From the NCBI GenBank assembly GCA_019119145.1, contig DWXR01000127.1:1-40374 (forward strand): a DNA stretch of 40,374 bases, given 5' to 3'. How positions within the stretch are numbered: position 1 is the first letter of the stretch; every line of letters begins with the position of its first letter. Shown in pieces: positions 25,220 to 33,034 of the stretch. The notes beneath the pieces are model-generated. The model saw nothing but the letters and a program-made list of their open reading frames with translations. It was not told the DNA's origin and did not search any database. This DNA is from Hominenteromicrobium gallistercoris. GTDB taxonomy: Bacteria > Bacillota > Clostridia > Oscillospirales > Acutalibacteraceae. Position numbers and translations under genes: made by a program.

Positions 25220-25979
25220 AATCCCCGCGCAGGCCGGGCAGGTGCTTGAGACTGTCAAACCGCTGTTCGGCGGCAGCCTGCTGGGCTTTTACCTGTACGG
25301 CTCCGCCACGTACGGCGGGCTGCACCCGGACAGCGACGTCGACCTGCTCGCCGTGCTGGACCGGCCGATGACCGACACGGAGCGAAAATCGCTGACAGCG
25401 GCGCTGCTCGTCTGCTCCGGCCGCGTCGGCTGTGCGGACAAGCGCCCGCTCGAGGTCACCGTGGTCGACCGCACCGCCGCTTCCGGCTTCCCGCCGGTTT
25501 ACGAGTACATGTACGGCGAATGGCTGCGCGCTGCGATGGAATCCGGGAACATCTCGGGCGCATGCGCCGACCCGGACCTCGCGCTGCTGCTGTGGCAGGC
25601 GCAGACGTACGGCGTTCCGCTTTACGGTGGCGCGCTTTCCGAATGGATCGAGCCGGTCTCTCCGGCGGATATTCGGCGCGCGATTGCCGGCGCTCTGCCC
25701 GCACTGCTTCAAAATCTGGTCGGCGATGAGCGGAATGTGCTTCTGACGCTGGCGCGCATGTGGTTTACGCTGGAGACCGGCGCGCTCGCTGCAAAGGACA
25801 AAGCCGCCGCGTGGGCCCTGACCCGCGTTCCGCCGCCGTTTTCCGAGCCGCTTCGTCTGGCGCGCAGCGGCTACCTCGGGGAATGCCGGGAGGACTGGCG
25901 CGGCAGGGACGACCAGCTTCGGCCGCTCGTCCGCTTTCTGAAGGAGCGGATCGAGCAGCTTGCAGAAGCAGGCGCCTGA
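25209..25979 (+). CDS. AadA-type aminoglycoside nucleotidyltransferase (ANT(3'')/ANT(9)-like)
   Basis: A 256-residue protein that follows AadA almost end to end. The nucleotidyltransferase motif is GS (31-32) then D43 and D45 in HPDSDVDLL, and the catalytic-base-type E82 is in RPLEVT. The C-terminal four-helix domain has GEWLR, DLALLL, VGDERNVLLTLARMW, AAKDKAAAWAL and YLGECREDWRGRDDQL, all close to AadA. AadA enzymes adenylate streptomycin and/or spectinomycin. The ATG at 25209 overlaps the mtaB stop by 11 bases and follows GAGGCGG. It lies in a core operon with no mobile element, so it may be an intrinsic chromosomal copy. Substrate range cannot be read from sequence. Confidence 0.85.
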   Translation: MQIEIPAQAGQVLETVKPLFGGSLLGFYLYGSATYGGLHPDSDVDLLAVLDRPMTDTERKSLTAALLVCSGRVGCADKRPLEVTVVDRTAASGFPPVYEYMYGEWLRAAMESGNISGACADPDLALLLWQAQTYGVPLYGGALSEWIEPVSPADIRRAIAGALPALLQNLVGDERNVLLTLARMWFTLETGALAAKDKAAAWALTRVPPPFSEPLRLARSGYLGECREDWRGRDDQLRPLVRFLKERIEQLAEAGA

Positions 25980-26003
25980 AGCCGCGAAACAGCATACATA
26001 AGC

Positions 26004-26040
26004 AAAACGGGGGCGAACCGCAGGGGTCGCTCCCGTTTTC
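26004..26040. terminator. Bidirectional terminator between convergent operons
   Basis: The stem AAAACGGGGGCGA pairs with TCGCTCCCGTTTT around a short loop, with T-runs on both strands. It ends the ABC-F/mtaB/aadA operon from the left and the acyl-CoA synthetase gene from the right. Confidence 0.88.
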
Positions 26041-26078
26041 GTATCATCGAATTCTTATTGCATCTATTTCCCGGGGAA

Positions 26079-27746
26079 TCAGTCCGCCTGCTCATCCGCT
26101 CTGCGGATCTGCGCGCGCTTGATTTTGCCGCCGAGCGTTTTCGGCAGTTCCTCCACGTACTCGATCACGCGCGGGTACTTGTAAGGCGCCGTCACGTGTT
26201 TCACGTGGTTCTGCAGCTCCTTGGTGAGCGCCGGCGTGCCCTCGTAGCCCTCGGCGAGCACGACGGTTGCCTTGACGACCTGTCCGCGGATCGGGTCCGG
26301 CGCGCCGGTGATCGCGCACTCGACGACGGCCGGATGCTCGAGCATGGCGGATTCCACCTCAAACGGCCCGATGCGGTAGCCGGAGCACTTGATGACGTCG
26401 TCGTTGCGGCCGACAAACCAGTAATACCCCTTGCTGTCGCGCCACGCCACGTCGCCCGTATCGTAGTAAGCGCCGCCGAGCTTTTCCTCCGTCATCTCCG
26501 GGTTTTTGAAATAGCCGGTGAACAGGCCGGTCGGCGGGTTGTGCTTCACGTCCATGATCGCGATCGTGCCCTCGTCGCCGTCCTCGCAGACATTGCCGTC
26601 GCTGTCGATCAGCTGAATGTCAAAGAGCGGCGACGGCTTGCCCGTCGAACCGGGAATCGGCTTGAACCACTGGAAGTTCGCGATCAGCACGGGGCCTTCC
26701 GACTGGCCGAAGCCCTCGCAGAGCTCGAGGCCCGTCAGGTTGTACCACTTTTTAAAGACCTCCGGATTCAGCGGCTCGCCCGCGATGCAGCAGTGGTGGA
26801 TGCAGGAGAGATCGAATTTTGTCACATCCTCCTGCAGCATGAAGCGGAACATCGTCGGCGGCGCGCAGAACGTCGTGACCTTATACTTCGTGATCTTTTC
26901 GAGCAGGTGCAGCGGCACGAATTTATCCATGTCGTAGGCGAAAACGACCGCGCCGCAGATCCACTGTCCGTAGATCTTGCCCCAGCCGAACTTGGCCCAG
27001 CCGGAGTCCGAAACGCTCATGTGCAGCTTGTTTTCCTCCACGCGCTGCCAGTACTTCGCCGTGATGATGTGGCCGAGCGGGTACGCAAAATTGTGCTGAA
27101 CCATCTTCGGCATGCCGGTTGTGCCGGAGGTGAAGTACACGAGCATGATGTCGTCCCAGCGCGTCGCCTGATCGTCGGTCGGGCGCTCGAGCACGTCGGA
27201 AAACCGCTCGAGCTCATCGTTCAGCGTGAGCCAGCCCTCGCGGTGGTCGACGACCATGACCTTGTTCTGCAGGGAGGGCACGTCGCCCTCTGCGGTTTCG
27301 ATCTGCTCAATGACGAACGGGTCGTTGACGCAGACGATCGTCTGCACCGAAGCGGAGTTGCCGCGGTAAACGATGTCCTTTTTCGTGAGCTGCAGCGAGC
27401 CCGGGATCAGGATGGCGCCGAGCTTATGCAGCGCCGTCGCGCAGACCCAGTATTCCCAGCGGCGGCGCAGGATCAGCATGACGACGGTTCCCTTGCGGAT
27501 GCCGATGCTTCTGAAAAAGTTCGCCGCGCGGTTCGAAAGCTTTTTGATATCGGTGAAGGTGAAGATCCGCTCGTGGTCGTGGTCGTCGCACCAGACAAGC
27601 GCCTTCTTTTCCGGCTCGCTGTCCGCCCACGCGTCCACGATGTCGAAGCCGAAATTGAAGTTTTCCGGCACATTCACCTTGTAGTTTGCTTTAAAATCCT
27701 CGTAGGAATCGAATTCGATACGAGGCAGAAATCGATCGAGTAACAT
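26079..27746 (-). CDS. AMP-forming acyl-CoA synthetase (acetyl/medium-chain type)
   Basis: A 555-residue ANL-superfamily ligase that activates a carboxylic acid with ATP and attaches it to CoA. The P-loop-like motif is VYFTSGTTGMPKMV; further motifs are FGQSEGP (A5), YYDTGDVAWRDSKGYYWFVGR (A7/A8) and the late catalytic Lys in GGKIKRAQIR. The N-terminal LVWCDDHDHERIFTFTDIKK is like medium-chain synthetases. The ATG at 27746 gives MLLDRFLPRIEFDSYEDF; TTG 6 bases earlier is possible. It lies downstream of the XRE-cupin regulator, a common pairing in Clostridia. The acid chain length is not certain. Confidence 0.9.
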   Translation of the reverse strand: MLLDRFLPRIEFDSYEDFKANYKVNVPENFNFGFDIVDAWADSEPEKKALVWCDDHDHERIFTFTDIKKLSNRAANFFRSIGIRKGTVVMLILRRRWEYWVCATALHKLGAILIPGSLQLTKKDIVYRGNSASVQTIVCVNDPFVIEQIETAEGDVPSLQNKVMVVDHREGWLTLNDELERFSDVLERPTDDQATRWDDIMLVYFTSGTTGMPKMVQHNFAYPLGHIITAKYWQRVEENKLHMSVSDSGWAKFGWGKIYGQWICGAVVFAYDMDKFVPLHLLEKITKYKVTTFCAPPTMFRFMLQEDVTKFDLSCIHHCCIAGEPLNPEVFKKWYNLTGLELCEGFGQSEGPVLIANFQWFKPIPGSTGKPSPLFDIQLIDSDGNVCEDGDEGTIAIMDVKHNPPTGLFTGYFKNPEMTEEKLGGAYYDTGDVAWRDSKGYYWFVGRNDDVIKCSGYRIGPFEVESAMLEHPAVVECAITGAPDPIRGQVVKATVVLAEGYEGTPALTKELQNHVKHVTAPYKYPRVIEYVEELPKTLGGKIKRAQIRRADEQAD

Positions 27747-27772
27747 TTGCAACAGTCCTTTTATATTTTTAC

Positions 27773-27789
27773 ACAGCGCCGGGCGCTGT
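27773..27789. repeat. Perfect short palindrome between regulator and synthetase
   Basis: ACAGCGCC and GGCGCTGT flank a single G, so the stem is about 7 bp with a 3-base loop. There is no T-run, so it is not a terminator for the minus-strand genes; it may shape the mRNA between the two genes. Confidence 0.5.
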
Positions 27790-27801
27790 CATCCCTTTGT
27801 C

Positions 27802-28353
27802 TCACTCTGCAATAACCGTCAGGAAACGCGCCTTTACGTCGCCGCCGCAGCGCTGGCCGTGCGGCTTCGTCGGGTTGAAGTAAATGGAATCCCCCGCCTT
27901 GAGCGTGAATTCCTCGCCGTCGTAATGGACGATGACGGTGCCTTCCAGAACCAGGTTGAACTCCTGCCCGCTGTGCGTGATGAGGCCGGCCGGCGTATCC
28001 GTCGGCTCCAGCGTCACGAGCAGCGGCTGCATAACCTTGCCGTAGTACCGATAGGCGAGGTCTTCGAAATAGTATTCCGGGTTGCGGTTGACAACCTTGC
28101 CCTTGCCGCGGCGCACGATGTGGTAGCTGTCCAGTTTGGCCGGTATGCCGGTGACGATCTCGGTGAAGTCTACGCCGAACTTGTTTGCAACCTCATAGAT
28201 CAGGCTGATCGGGATGTCGTGACCGTTTTCTTCATAGCCGCGGTAGACTTCCGGATCTACGCCGAGCTCCTGTGCAAGCTGTTCGACCGTATAGTCGCTG
28301 ACTTCGCGGAGCTCGCGCAGTCTTGCCGAAATCTCATTGTAATCGTTGGACAA
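27802..28353 (-). CDS. XRE-family regulator with C-terminal cupin domain
   Basis: A 183-residue protein. Residues 8-63 form an XRE helix-turn-helix (LRELREVSDYTVEQLAQELG, then YRGYEENGHDIPISLIYEVA) and the C-terminal 80 are a cupin barrel (ITHSGQEFNLVLEGTVIVHY, AGDSIYFNPTKPHGQRC), which may bind a small-molecule effector or metal. The start is TTG, preceded by AAAGGGGG at a good distance. The gene directly precedes the acyl-CoA synthetase on the same strand and probably controls it. The effector is unknown. Confidence 0.88.
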   Translation of the reverse strand: MSNDYNEISARLRELREVSDYTVEQLAQELGVDPEVYRGYEENGHDIPISLIYEVANKFGVDFTEIVTGIPAKLDSYHIVRRGKGKVVNRNPEYYFEDLAYRYYGKVMQPLLVTLEPTDTPAGLITHSGQEFNLVLEGTVIVHYDGEEFTLKAGDSIYFNPTKPHGQRCGGDVKARFLTVIAE

Positions 28354-28386
28354 AATGAGTCCCCCTTTATCAGTTATTTAGCTATA

Positions 28387-28415
28387 AGTATAGCACGCAG
28401 AGGGTCGTTTTGCAA
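28387..28415 (-). promoter_or_regulatory. SigA-type promoter of the XRE-cupin/acyl-CoA synthetase operon
   Basis: The minus strand has TTGCAA (28415-28410), 17 bases and TATACT (28392-28387), preceded by TGC. It is 34 bases upstream of the TTG start. The -35 is part of one of two TTTTGCAA boxes. Confidence 0.8.
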
Positions 28416-28437
28416 GTCGGCGCCATGAATTTTGCAA
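28408..28437. promoter_or_regulatory. Twin TTTTGCAA boxes at the XRE-cupin promoter
   Basis: The octamer TTTTGCAA occurs at 28408-28415 and 28430-28437, exactly 22 bases apart, or two helical turns. The first covers the -35 box. The spacing suits two operator sites on one DNA face, perhaps for the XRE-cupin protein itself. Confidence 0.45.
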
Positions 28438-28448
28438 AATCAAGAAAA

Positions 28449-29726
28449 TTACGCGCCGAAAGCGTCGATGGCCGCCCGGGCGTTTGCCATCTCCGCGCGG
28501 GTCTCCTCCCGGTCCAGATAGTCGACCGCGTACAGGATCACGCCGTCCGCACCGGTCTCCTCGGCGCGCTCGATCTGCCGCGCGATCGTGTCGTCGGTGT
28601 TGAGCCACGTGCCGTTGTCCGCATCCGTTCCCGCCTTGTACACGGCAAGCCCGATATAGAGCTTCACGCTGTCGAGACGCTCCATCGCGTTCCACTGCTG
28701 GAGCGCTTCCTCGAACGGAAGGGCTTCGTTTTCAAAACTGTAGTAGAGCTGCGGGCAGATGTAGTCGATGTACCCGCTCTGCGCGCACCAGGTCAGTACG
28801 TCCGCGTTGATTTTCTCGTTGTTGTCGAGATTGCCCTGCGGCGAAATGCCGAACACGACGTCCGGCGCAGTCTGCTTGATGCGGTGGTAAACCGCGGCGA
28901 TCAGCGCGTTGATGTTTGCGGTGCGCCACTCGTGCAGCGGGAGCGGCTCTTCCGTCTCCTCCACATAGGCGGCGTACTGGTTGGCGTCGATCGATTCGTC
29001 GTCCGTCGGATAGAAGTAGTCGTCGAAATGGATGCCGTCGACGTCGTACAGCGCCGCGATTTCCGCCGCGCCGTTCGCGATCCGTTCGCGGACGACGGCG
29101 CTGGCCGGGTTGTAGTAGATCCCGCCGTCGTATTCGAGGAAATAGAACGGGTTCGTCTCGCGGTTCTGCATGTAGAAGCTGCTTTCGGCCAGCGCGCCCG
29201 GCGTTGCATCCTTCGAGATGCGCAGCGGGTTGATCCACGCGTGGAACTGCATGCCGCACTCGTGCGCCCTGTCGACCATATACTGCAGCGGGTCGTAGCC
29301 CGGGTCTTCCCCCTGCGTGCCGGTCAGGATGTGCGACCAGGGCTCGTACTCCGAGGGATACAGGCTGTCCGCGAACGGGCGGACGTGGACGAACACGGCG
29401 TTTGCCCCCGCCGCCTTTGCGCTCTCGAGCTTTGCGTCGTAGTTTTCCTTGAACGCAGTTTCCGTCTTTTCCGTTGTGGAAAGCGACATGTAGGGGATCC
29501 ACACGCCGACGAGCGGCGTTTCCTCGGTCTCTGCGGCAGCCTGTGCGGCGGGGGCTGCGCTTTCGGCCGGTGCTGTGTCCGCCGAGACTGTCTGCGCGCT
29601 TTCCGCTGCCGCCGACTGTGCCGGGTCGACCGGCGCCGAGCCGTTTCGGCTCCACGCAGCGAAGAGTACGACGAGCGCCAGAACGACGAGCGCCGCGATA
29701 TAATGGGTCCTTTTCAGCTGAATCAT
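28449..29726 (-). CDS. Membrane-anchored GH10-like (DUF187/GHL10) hydrolase
   Basis: A 425-residue protein. Residues 8-24 are a signal anchor (HYIAALVVLALVVLFAAW), then an Ala/Ser/Thr-rich linker to about 65, and a TIM barrel of the GHL10/DUF187 family (PLVGVWIPYMSL, VFVHVRPFADSLYPSEYEPW, YDPLQYMVDRAHECGMQFHA, HFDDYFYPT, FGISPQGN, YICPQLYYSF). Such proteins are thought to act on cell-wall or polysaccharide substrates outside the cell. The ATG at 29726 follows AAAGGA at 8 bases. It is upstream of the XRE-cupin gene on the same strand. No clear promoter was found for it. Confidence 0.82.
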   Translation of the reverse strand: MIQLKRTHYIAALVVLALVVLFAAWSRNGSAPVDPAQSAAAESAQTVSADTAPAESAAPAAQAAAETEETPLVGVWIPYMSLSTTEKTETAFKENYDAKLESAKAAGANAVFVHVRPFADSLYPSEYEPWSHILTGTQGEDPGYDPLQYMVDRAHECGMQFHAWINPLRISKDATPGALAESSFYMQNRETNPFYFLEYDGGIYYNPASAVVRERIANGAAEIAALYDVDGIHFDDYFYPTDDESIDANQYAAYVEETEEPLPLHEWRTANINALIAAVYHRIKQTAPDVVFGISPQGNLDNNEKINADVLTWCAQSGYIDYICPQLYYSFENEALPFEEALQQWNAMERLDSVKLYIGLAVYKAGTDADNGTWLNTDDTIARQIERAEETGADGVILYAVDYLDREETRAEMANARAAIDAFGA

Positions 29727-29768
29727 ACGCCTTTTCCTTTCTTCTTCCGGTTCCATGCGCCGCATCGC

Positions 29769-29797
29769 TTGACCGAAGCCGCGATTTGCGGTAAGAT
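29769..29797 (+). promoter_or_regulatory. SigA-type promoter of the DUF1294-comEC-holA operon
   Basis: TTGACC (29769-29774), 17 bases, TAAGAT (29792-29797), 43 bases upstream of the DUF1294 start. It lies in the divergent gap with the GH10-like gene. Confidence 0.6.
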
Positions 29798-29839
29798 AAA
29801 CCTGTCCTGATACCATGCTTATGAAGAAATGGAGCGTTT

Positions 29840-30124
29840 ATGCCAAAACCGGTTCTCTATGTGGCCATCGTGTATTTCGCCGCAATCAATCTGATCGCCG
29901 CGCTGCTCGCGGTTTCCGACAAGCGCCGGGCCCGGCGCGGCGCCTGGCGCATCCCGGAGCGCACGCTGCTGCTCTTCGGCTTTTTCGGCGGGGCGCTCGG
30001 CGAATTTGCGGCGATGCTTTTGATCCGCCACAAGACAAAACACCTAAAATTCATGCTTCTGCTGCCGCTGTTTATCCTGCTGCAGGCAGCGGCAGTCGGA
30101 CTTGCCGTTTATTTTCTGACCTGA
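29840..30124 (+). CDS. DUF1294 small membrane protein
   Basis: A 94-residue protein with three or so hydrophobic segments (about 4-24, 44-62, 71-92) and the family's basic centre SDKRRARRGAWRIPE and LGGEF-like GGALGEFAAMLLIRHKTKH. DUF1294 proteins are found widely in Firmicutes without assigned function. ATG follows GGAG at 5 bases. It leads the plus-strand run to comEC and holA. Confidence 0.85.
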   Translation: MPKPVLYVAIVYFAAINLIAALLAVSDKRRARRGAWRIPERTLLLFGFFGGALGEFAAMLLIRHKTKHLKFMLLLPLFILLQAAAVGLAVYFLT

Positions 30125-30144
30125 GGAAAGGCGGGCGACACGAC

Positions 30145-30846
30145 GTGTATCAATACCTACTCTTTGACATCGACGAGACGCTGCTCGATTTCAACCGCGA
30201 TATGGCGCTTGCCTTTGAACGCATGTACCGCGCGGCCGGACTGAACGACGCGGTGCCGTACAGCGAGACGGTGCTCCGCCTGTACAACGACTGCAACGAG
30301 CGCTGGTGGCGGCGCTTCGAGCAGGGGCTGTGTACAAAGCCGGCGCTGTACCGCGGCCGGTTTGTGGATTTCTTCCGCGAGGCCGGTCTGCCGCAGAGGG
30401 ATCCCGATCTGGTCAATTCGCTGTATTTTGATTTTCTCGGACAGACCGGAACCGTTTTTCCCGGCGCAGAGGCGCTGCTCGCGGCGCTTGCCGAAAAGTA
30501 CCCGATTTATATCGTGACGAACGGCAACGCCGTTTCTCAAAAAACAAGGCTGCAGAATTCCGGCCTGCTCCCCTATATCCGTGGCTGCTTTATCTCGGAA
30601 ACGGCGGGCGCGGCAAAGCCGGACAAGCGCTATTTCGATTACGTGCTCGCGCACATCCCGGGCGCTGCGGCGGAAAACTGCGTTGTGATCGGCGATTCCC
30701 TGACCTCCGACATGCGCGGCGCGCAGAACGCCGGCATGGCCTCGATCTGGTACAACCCGCATGGCTTGCCGAACACGCTCGGCGTGCCGGTGACGCATGA
30801 AGCGCGCAGCTATGCGGACATCCGCCGCCTGCTTCTGGAGGTGTGA
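30145..30846 (+). CDS. yjjG: YjjG-like HAD-family nucleotidase
   Basis: A 233-residue haloacid-dehalogenase-type phosphatase of the YjjG (pyrimidine 5'-nucleotidase) group. Motif I is FDIDETLLDF with the nucleophile and acid Asp, motif II IVTNGN, motif III KPDKRYF, and motif IV VIGDSLTSDMRGAQNAGM. It starts at GTG 30145 in front of YQYLLFDIDE, with GGCGGG upstream; the frame remains open further upstream but overlaps DUF1294. The gene ends four bases before the comEC ATG. The physiological substrate is not certain. Confidence 0.85.
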   Translation: MYQYLLFDIDETLLDFNRDMALAFERMYRAAGLNDAVPYSETVLRLYNDCNERWWRRFEQGLCTKPALYRGRFVDFFREAGLPQRDPDLVNSLYFDFLGQTGTVFPGAEALLAALAEKYPIYIVTNGNAVSQKTRLQNSGLLPYIRGCFISETAGAAKPDKRYFDYVLAHIPGAAAENCVVIGDSLTSDMRGAQNAGMASIWYNPHGLPNTLGVPVTHEARSYADIRRLLLEV

Positions 30847-30850
30847 CCGC

Positions 30851-33013
30851 ATGCGCGCCGTCTCCCGCCCCGCCGTGTATATCGGCTTCTCCTACTTCGG
30901 CGCGCTGCTGCTCGCGACTTTTCTCGGGGAATCCGTCACCCCGTACATCGCGGCGGCGCTGCTTCTCTCCGTCCCTCTCTGCTTTGTCTTTCGCATGCAC
31001 CGCCGCCATCCCGCGCGGATGCTCGTGCTCTGCGCGGCCGCTGCGGGCATGGCCGTGTTTTCCGTGCTGATGCTCCTGACGGTGCGCCCGGCGGAGCGCT
31101 ATCTCGGGAACACCTACCGCATCCGGGCCGTGATCGAATCGGAGGCCGAGGCGTATTCCGGGAATTTCCGCTATACGGCACGGGTCCGCTCGATTGAGGA
31201 CACCGGCCAGTCGGTGGACTTTTCGGTCCGCCTGTCGCACGGGGAAGCGCTGCCTGCCGAAATCGGCGACACCGTGGAGTGCACCGTCCGGTTTGTCCCT
31301 TTTCTGGATGACGGCGGGCTTTCCTCCCGCGCCGCCCAGCTTGCCGACGGCAAGCTCTTCGCCGCCTACATCACGGATTATGAGCAGATCGCCGTCACGC
31401 CCGCTGCGCAGAAGCCGCCCGCCTACTACAGTGCGGCCGTGCGCGCGCAGGTGCGGGACAGCCTGCTCCGCGCGCTGCCGAAGGACGAAGCGGCCGTTCT
31501 CACCGCGATGCTGGTCGGCCTGCGCAACGACATTTCCGACCCGCTCAACAGCGCCTACCGCACGGCCGGCGCCTCTCATATTCTGGTCATCTCCGGCATG
31601 CACATGGCCATCATCGCGCAGTTTGCGCTCGGCGCGCTCAGCCTGCTCGGCGTCCGCCGGAAGTATGCCGCCGGTATCTCCATCGCCTTTATTCTCGCTT
31701 TCATGGCGGTTTCGGGCCTGTCGGCCACGGTCGTGCGCAGCGGCATCATGCAGATCATTCTGCTGACCGGCATCCTGATCGGCCGGAAAGCCGATGCGCT
31801 GAATTCGCTCGGGGTCGCGATCCTGTTTCTGGCCCTCGTCAATCCGTTCTGCGCCGGCGACGTTTCCCTGCTCCTCTCCTTTTCTGCGACGCTCGGCATC
31901 CTTGCGCTCAACCCGCGCATGATGCGCGCCCTGACCGGCCGCGTCCGAAACGTGCGCCGCAGGAGGCGCCTCCAGCGCATTCTGTCCCCGGCCGTCACCT
32001 CGGTCTGCGCGATTCTCGGCGCCATGCCGGTGCAGCTTTACGTTTTCGGCAGCGTCAGCTTCTCGGCCGTGCTGACCTCTATACTCGTGCTTTACGCCTC
32101 CGCCTGGCTGCTCCGCTTCGGCCTGCTCGCGGCAGTTTGTCTCAATATCCCGTTTCTCGCGCCGGCGGCTGCGCCCTTTGTCTTTTTGAGCGGCCTGCTC
32201 GCCAAATACCAGAATGCCGTCGTGCGCTGGATGGCCGACGCGTTTCCAAACGCCTTTTGCATTTCCGGCCCGTATGCCGCGCCGACGGTTTTGCTCTGCA
32301 CCGTGTTCCTGCTCTGCGGGCTCCGGCTGTTCAGAGGGCGCCACACGGCTGTGCTGTATACGCTCGCAGCCGGTGTTCTGGCCTTCGGGATGGCTGCGAA
32401 CTGGTACCTGAACGGCAGAGGGACGCGGCTGCTGATCTACCACACGCCGCTCGCCGCCTGCACTGCGCGGATCGACGGCGACACGGCCAGCGTTTTCGGC
32501 TGCTCCGGCAATGCGGCGGCTGTCGGCGAGGCACTGCGCGATTCCGGCGCATCGCGCATCGACCTGCTGCACGTGCAGCCCGATGAAAGCGCGGTGCGCT
32601 GCGCCGAAGCGCTCGCGGAGGAATTCCCCGTTTCGAGCGTCCTATACCCGGATACGGTCTACTTTCCGACCGACGCGCAGCGCCTTCCGTATGCGTACGG
32701 CGCGGACGGGATGCTGGCGGACGGCTCCGCCTACAGCGTGACGGGCGACGGGGATCTCGTGCGCTTTTCCGCAGCCGGCCGCACGATTGCGCTGGAAAGC
32801 GGCGACAGCGGCTTTTCGACCGAAGCGGCCGACATCCTCATCACCGACGACGCGGAAAGCATGCTGCGCGGCGCGCTCACCGTCCTGCAGACTGAGGACG
32901 CGCGCCTTAACGCTGAAACGCTGCCGGCCGGCTGCTATTTGCTTTCCGGAGAACATGAACGCATCTGCCTGCGCTTTGGCGCGGACGGAAGCTATACGAT
33001 ATACGGCGGATGA
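30851..33013 (+). CDS. comEC: DNA uptake channel protein ComEC with degenerate metallo-domain
   Basis: A 720-residue polytopic protein. The N-terminal DUF4131 region (about 1-160) is followed by the competence domain with ASHILVISGMHMAIIAQFAL near 245, the hallmark of ComEC, and many membrane segments. The C-terminal part (about 515-720) corresponds to the metallo-beta-lactamase-like domain, but the family's HxHxDH motif is not seen; the nearest stretch is LLHVQPDESAVR. ComEC carries single-stranded DNA across the membrane. The ATG at 30851 follows GGAGGTGTGA. It sits directly before holA, the usual Firmicute order. Loss of the metal motif may mean no nuclease role. Confidence 0.88.
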   Translation: MRAVSRPAVYIGFSYFGALLLATFLGESVTPYIAAALLLSVPLCFVFRMHRRHPARMLVLCAAAAGMAVFSVLMLLTVRPAERYLGNTYRIRAVIESEAEAYSGNFRYTARVRSIEDTGQSVDFSVRLSHGEALPAEIGDTVECTVRFVPFLDDGGLSSRAAQLADGKLFAAYITDYEQIAVTPAAQKPPAYYSAAVRAQVRDSLLRALPKDEAAVLTAMLVGLRNDISDPLNSAYRTAGASHILVISGMHMAIIAQFALGALSLLGVRRKYAAGISIAFILAFMAVSGLSATVVRSGIMQIILLTGILIGRKADALNSLGVAILFLALVNPFCAGDVSLLLSFSATLGILALNPRMMRALTGRVRNVRRRRRLQRILSPAVTSVCAILGAMPVQLYVFGSVSFSAVLTSILVLYASAWLLRFGLLAAVCLNIPFLAPAAAPFVFLSGLLAKYQNAVVRWMADAFPNAFCISGPYAAPTVLLCTVFLLCGLRLFRGRHTAVLYTLAAGVLAFGMAANWYLNGRGTRLLIYHTPLAACTARIDGDTASVFGCSGNAAAVGEALRDSGASRIDLLHVQPDESAVRCAEALAEEFPVSSVLYPDTVYFPTDAQRLPYAYGADGMLADGSAYSVTGDGDLVRFSAAGRTIALESGDSGFSTEAADILITDDAESMLRGALTVLQTEDARLNAETLPAGCYLLSGEHERICLRFGADGSYTIYGG

Positions 33014-33034
33014 GCCGCCGGGAAAGGACTTTCC

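Noticed and set aside
26004..26040. Terminator as mobile-element end beside the AadA-type gene
   Set aside because: It is a plain bidirectional hairpin; no flanking direct repeats or att-like core were visible.
30590..32572. 660-codon minus-strand open frame under comEC
   Set aside because: Repetitive charged composition with no domain; comEC on the plus strand has a strong ribosome site and operon overlap.
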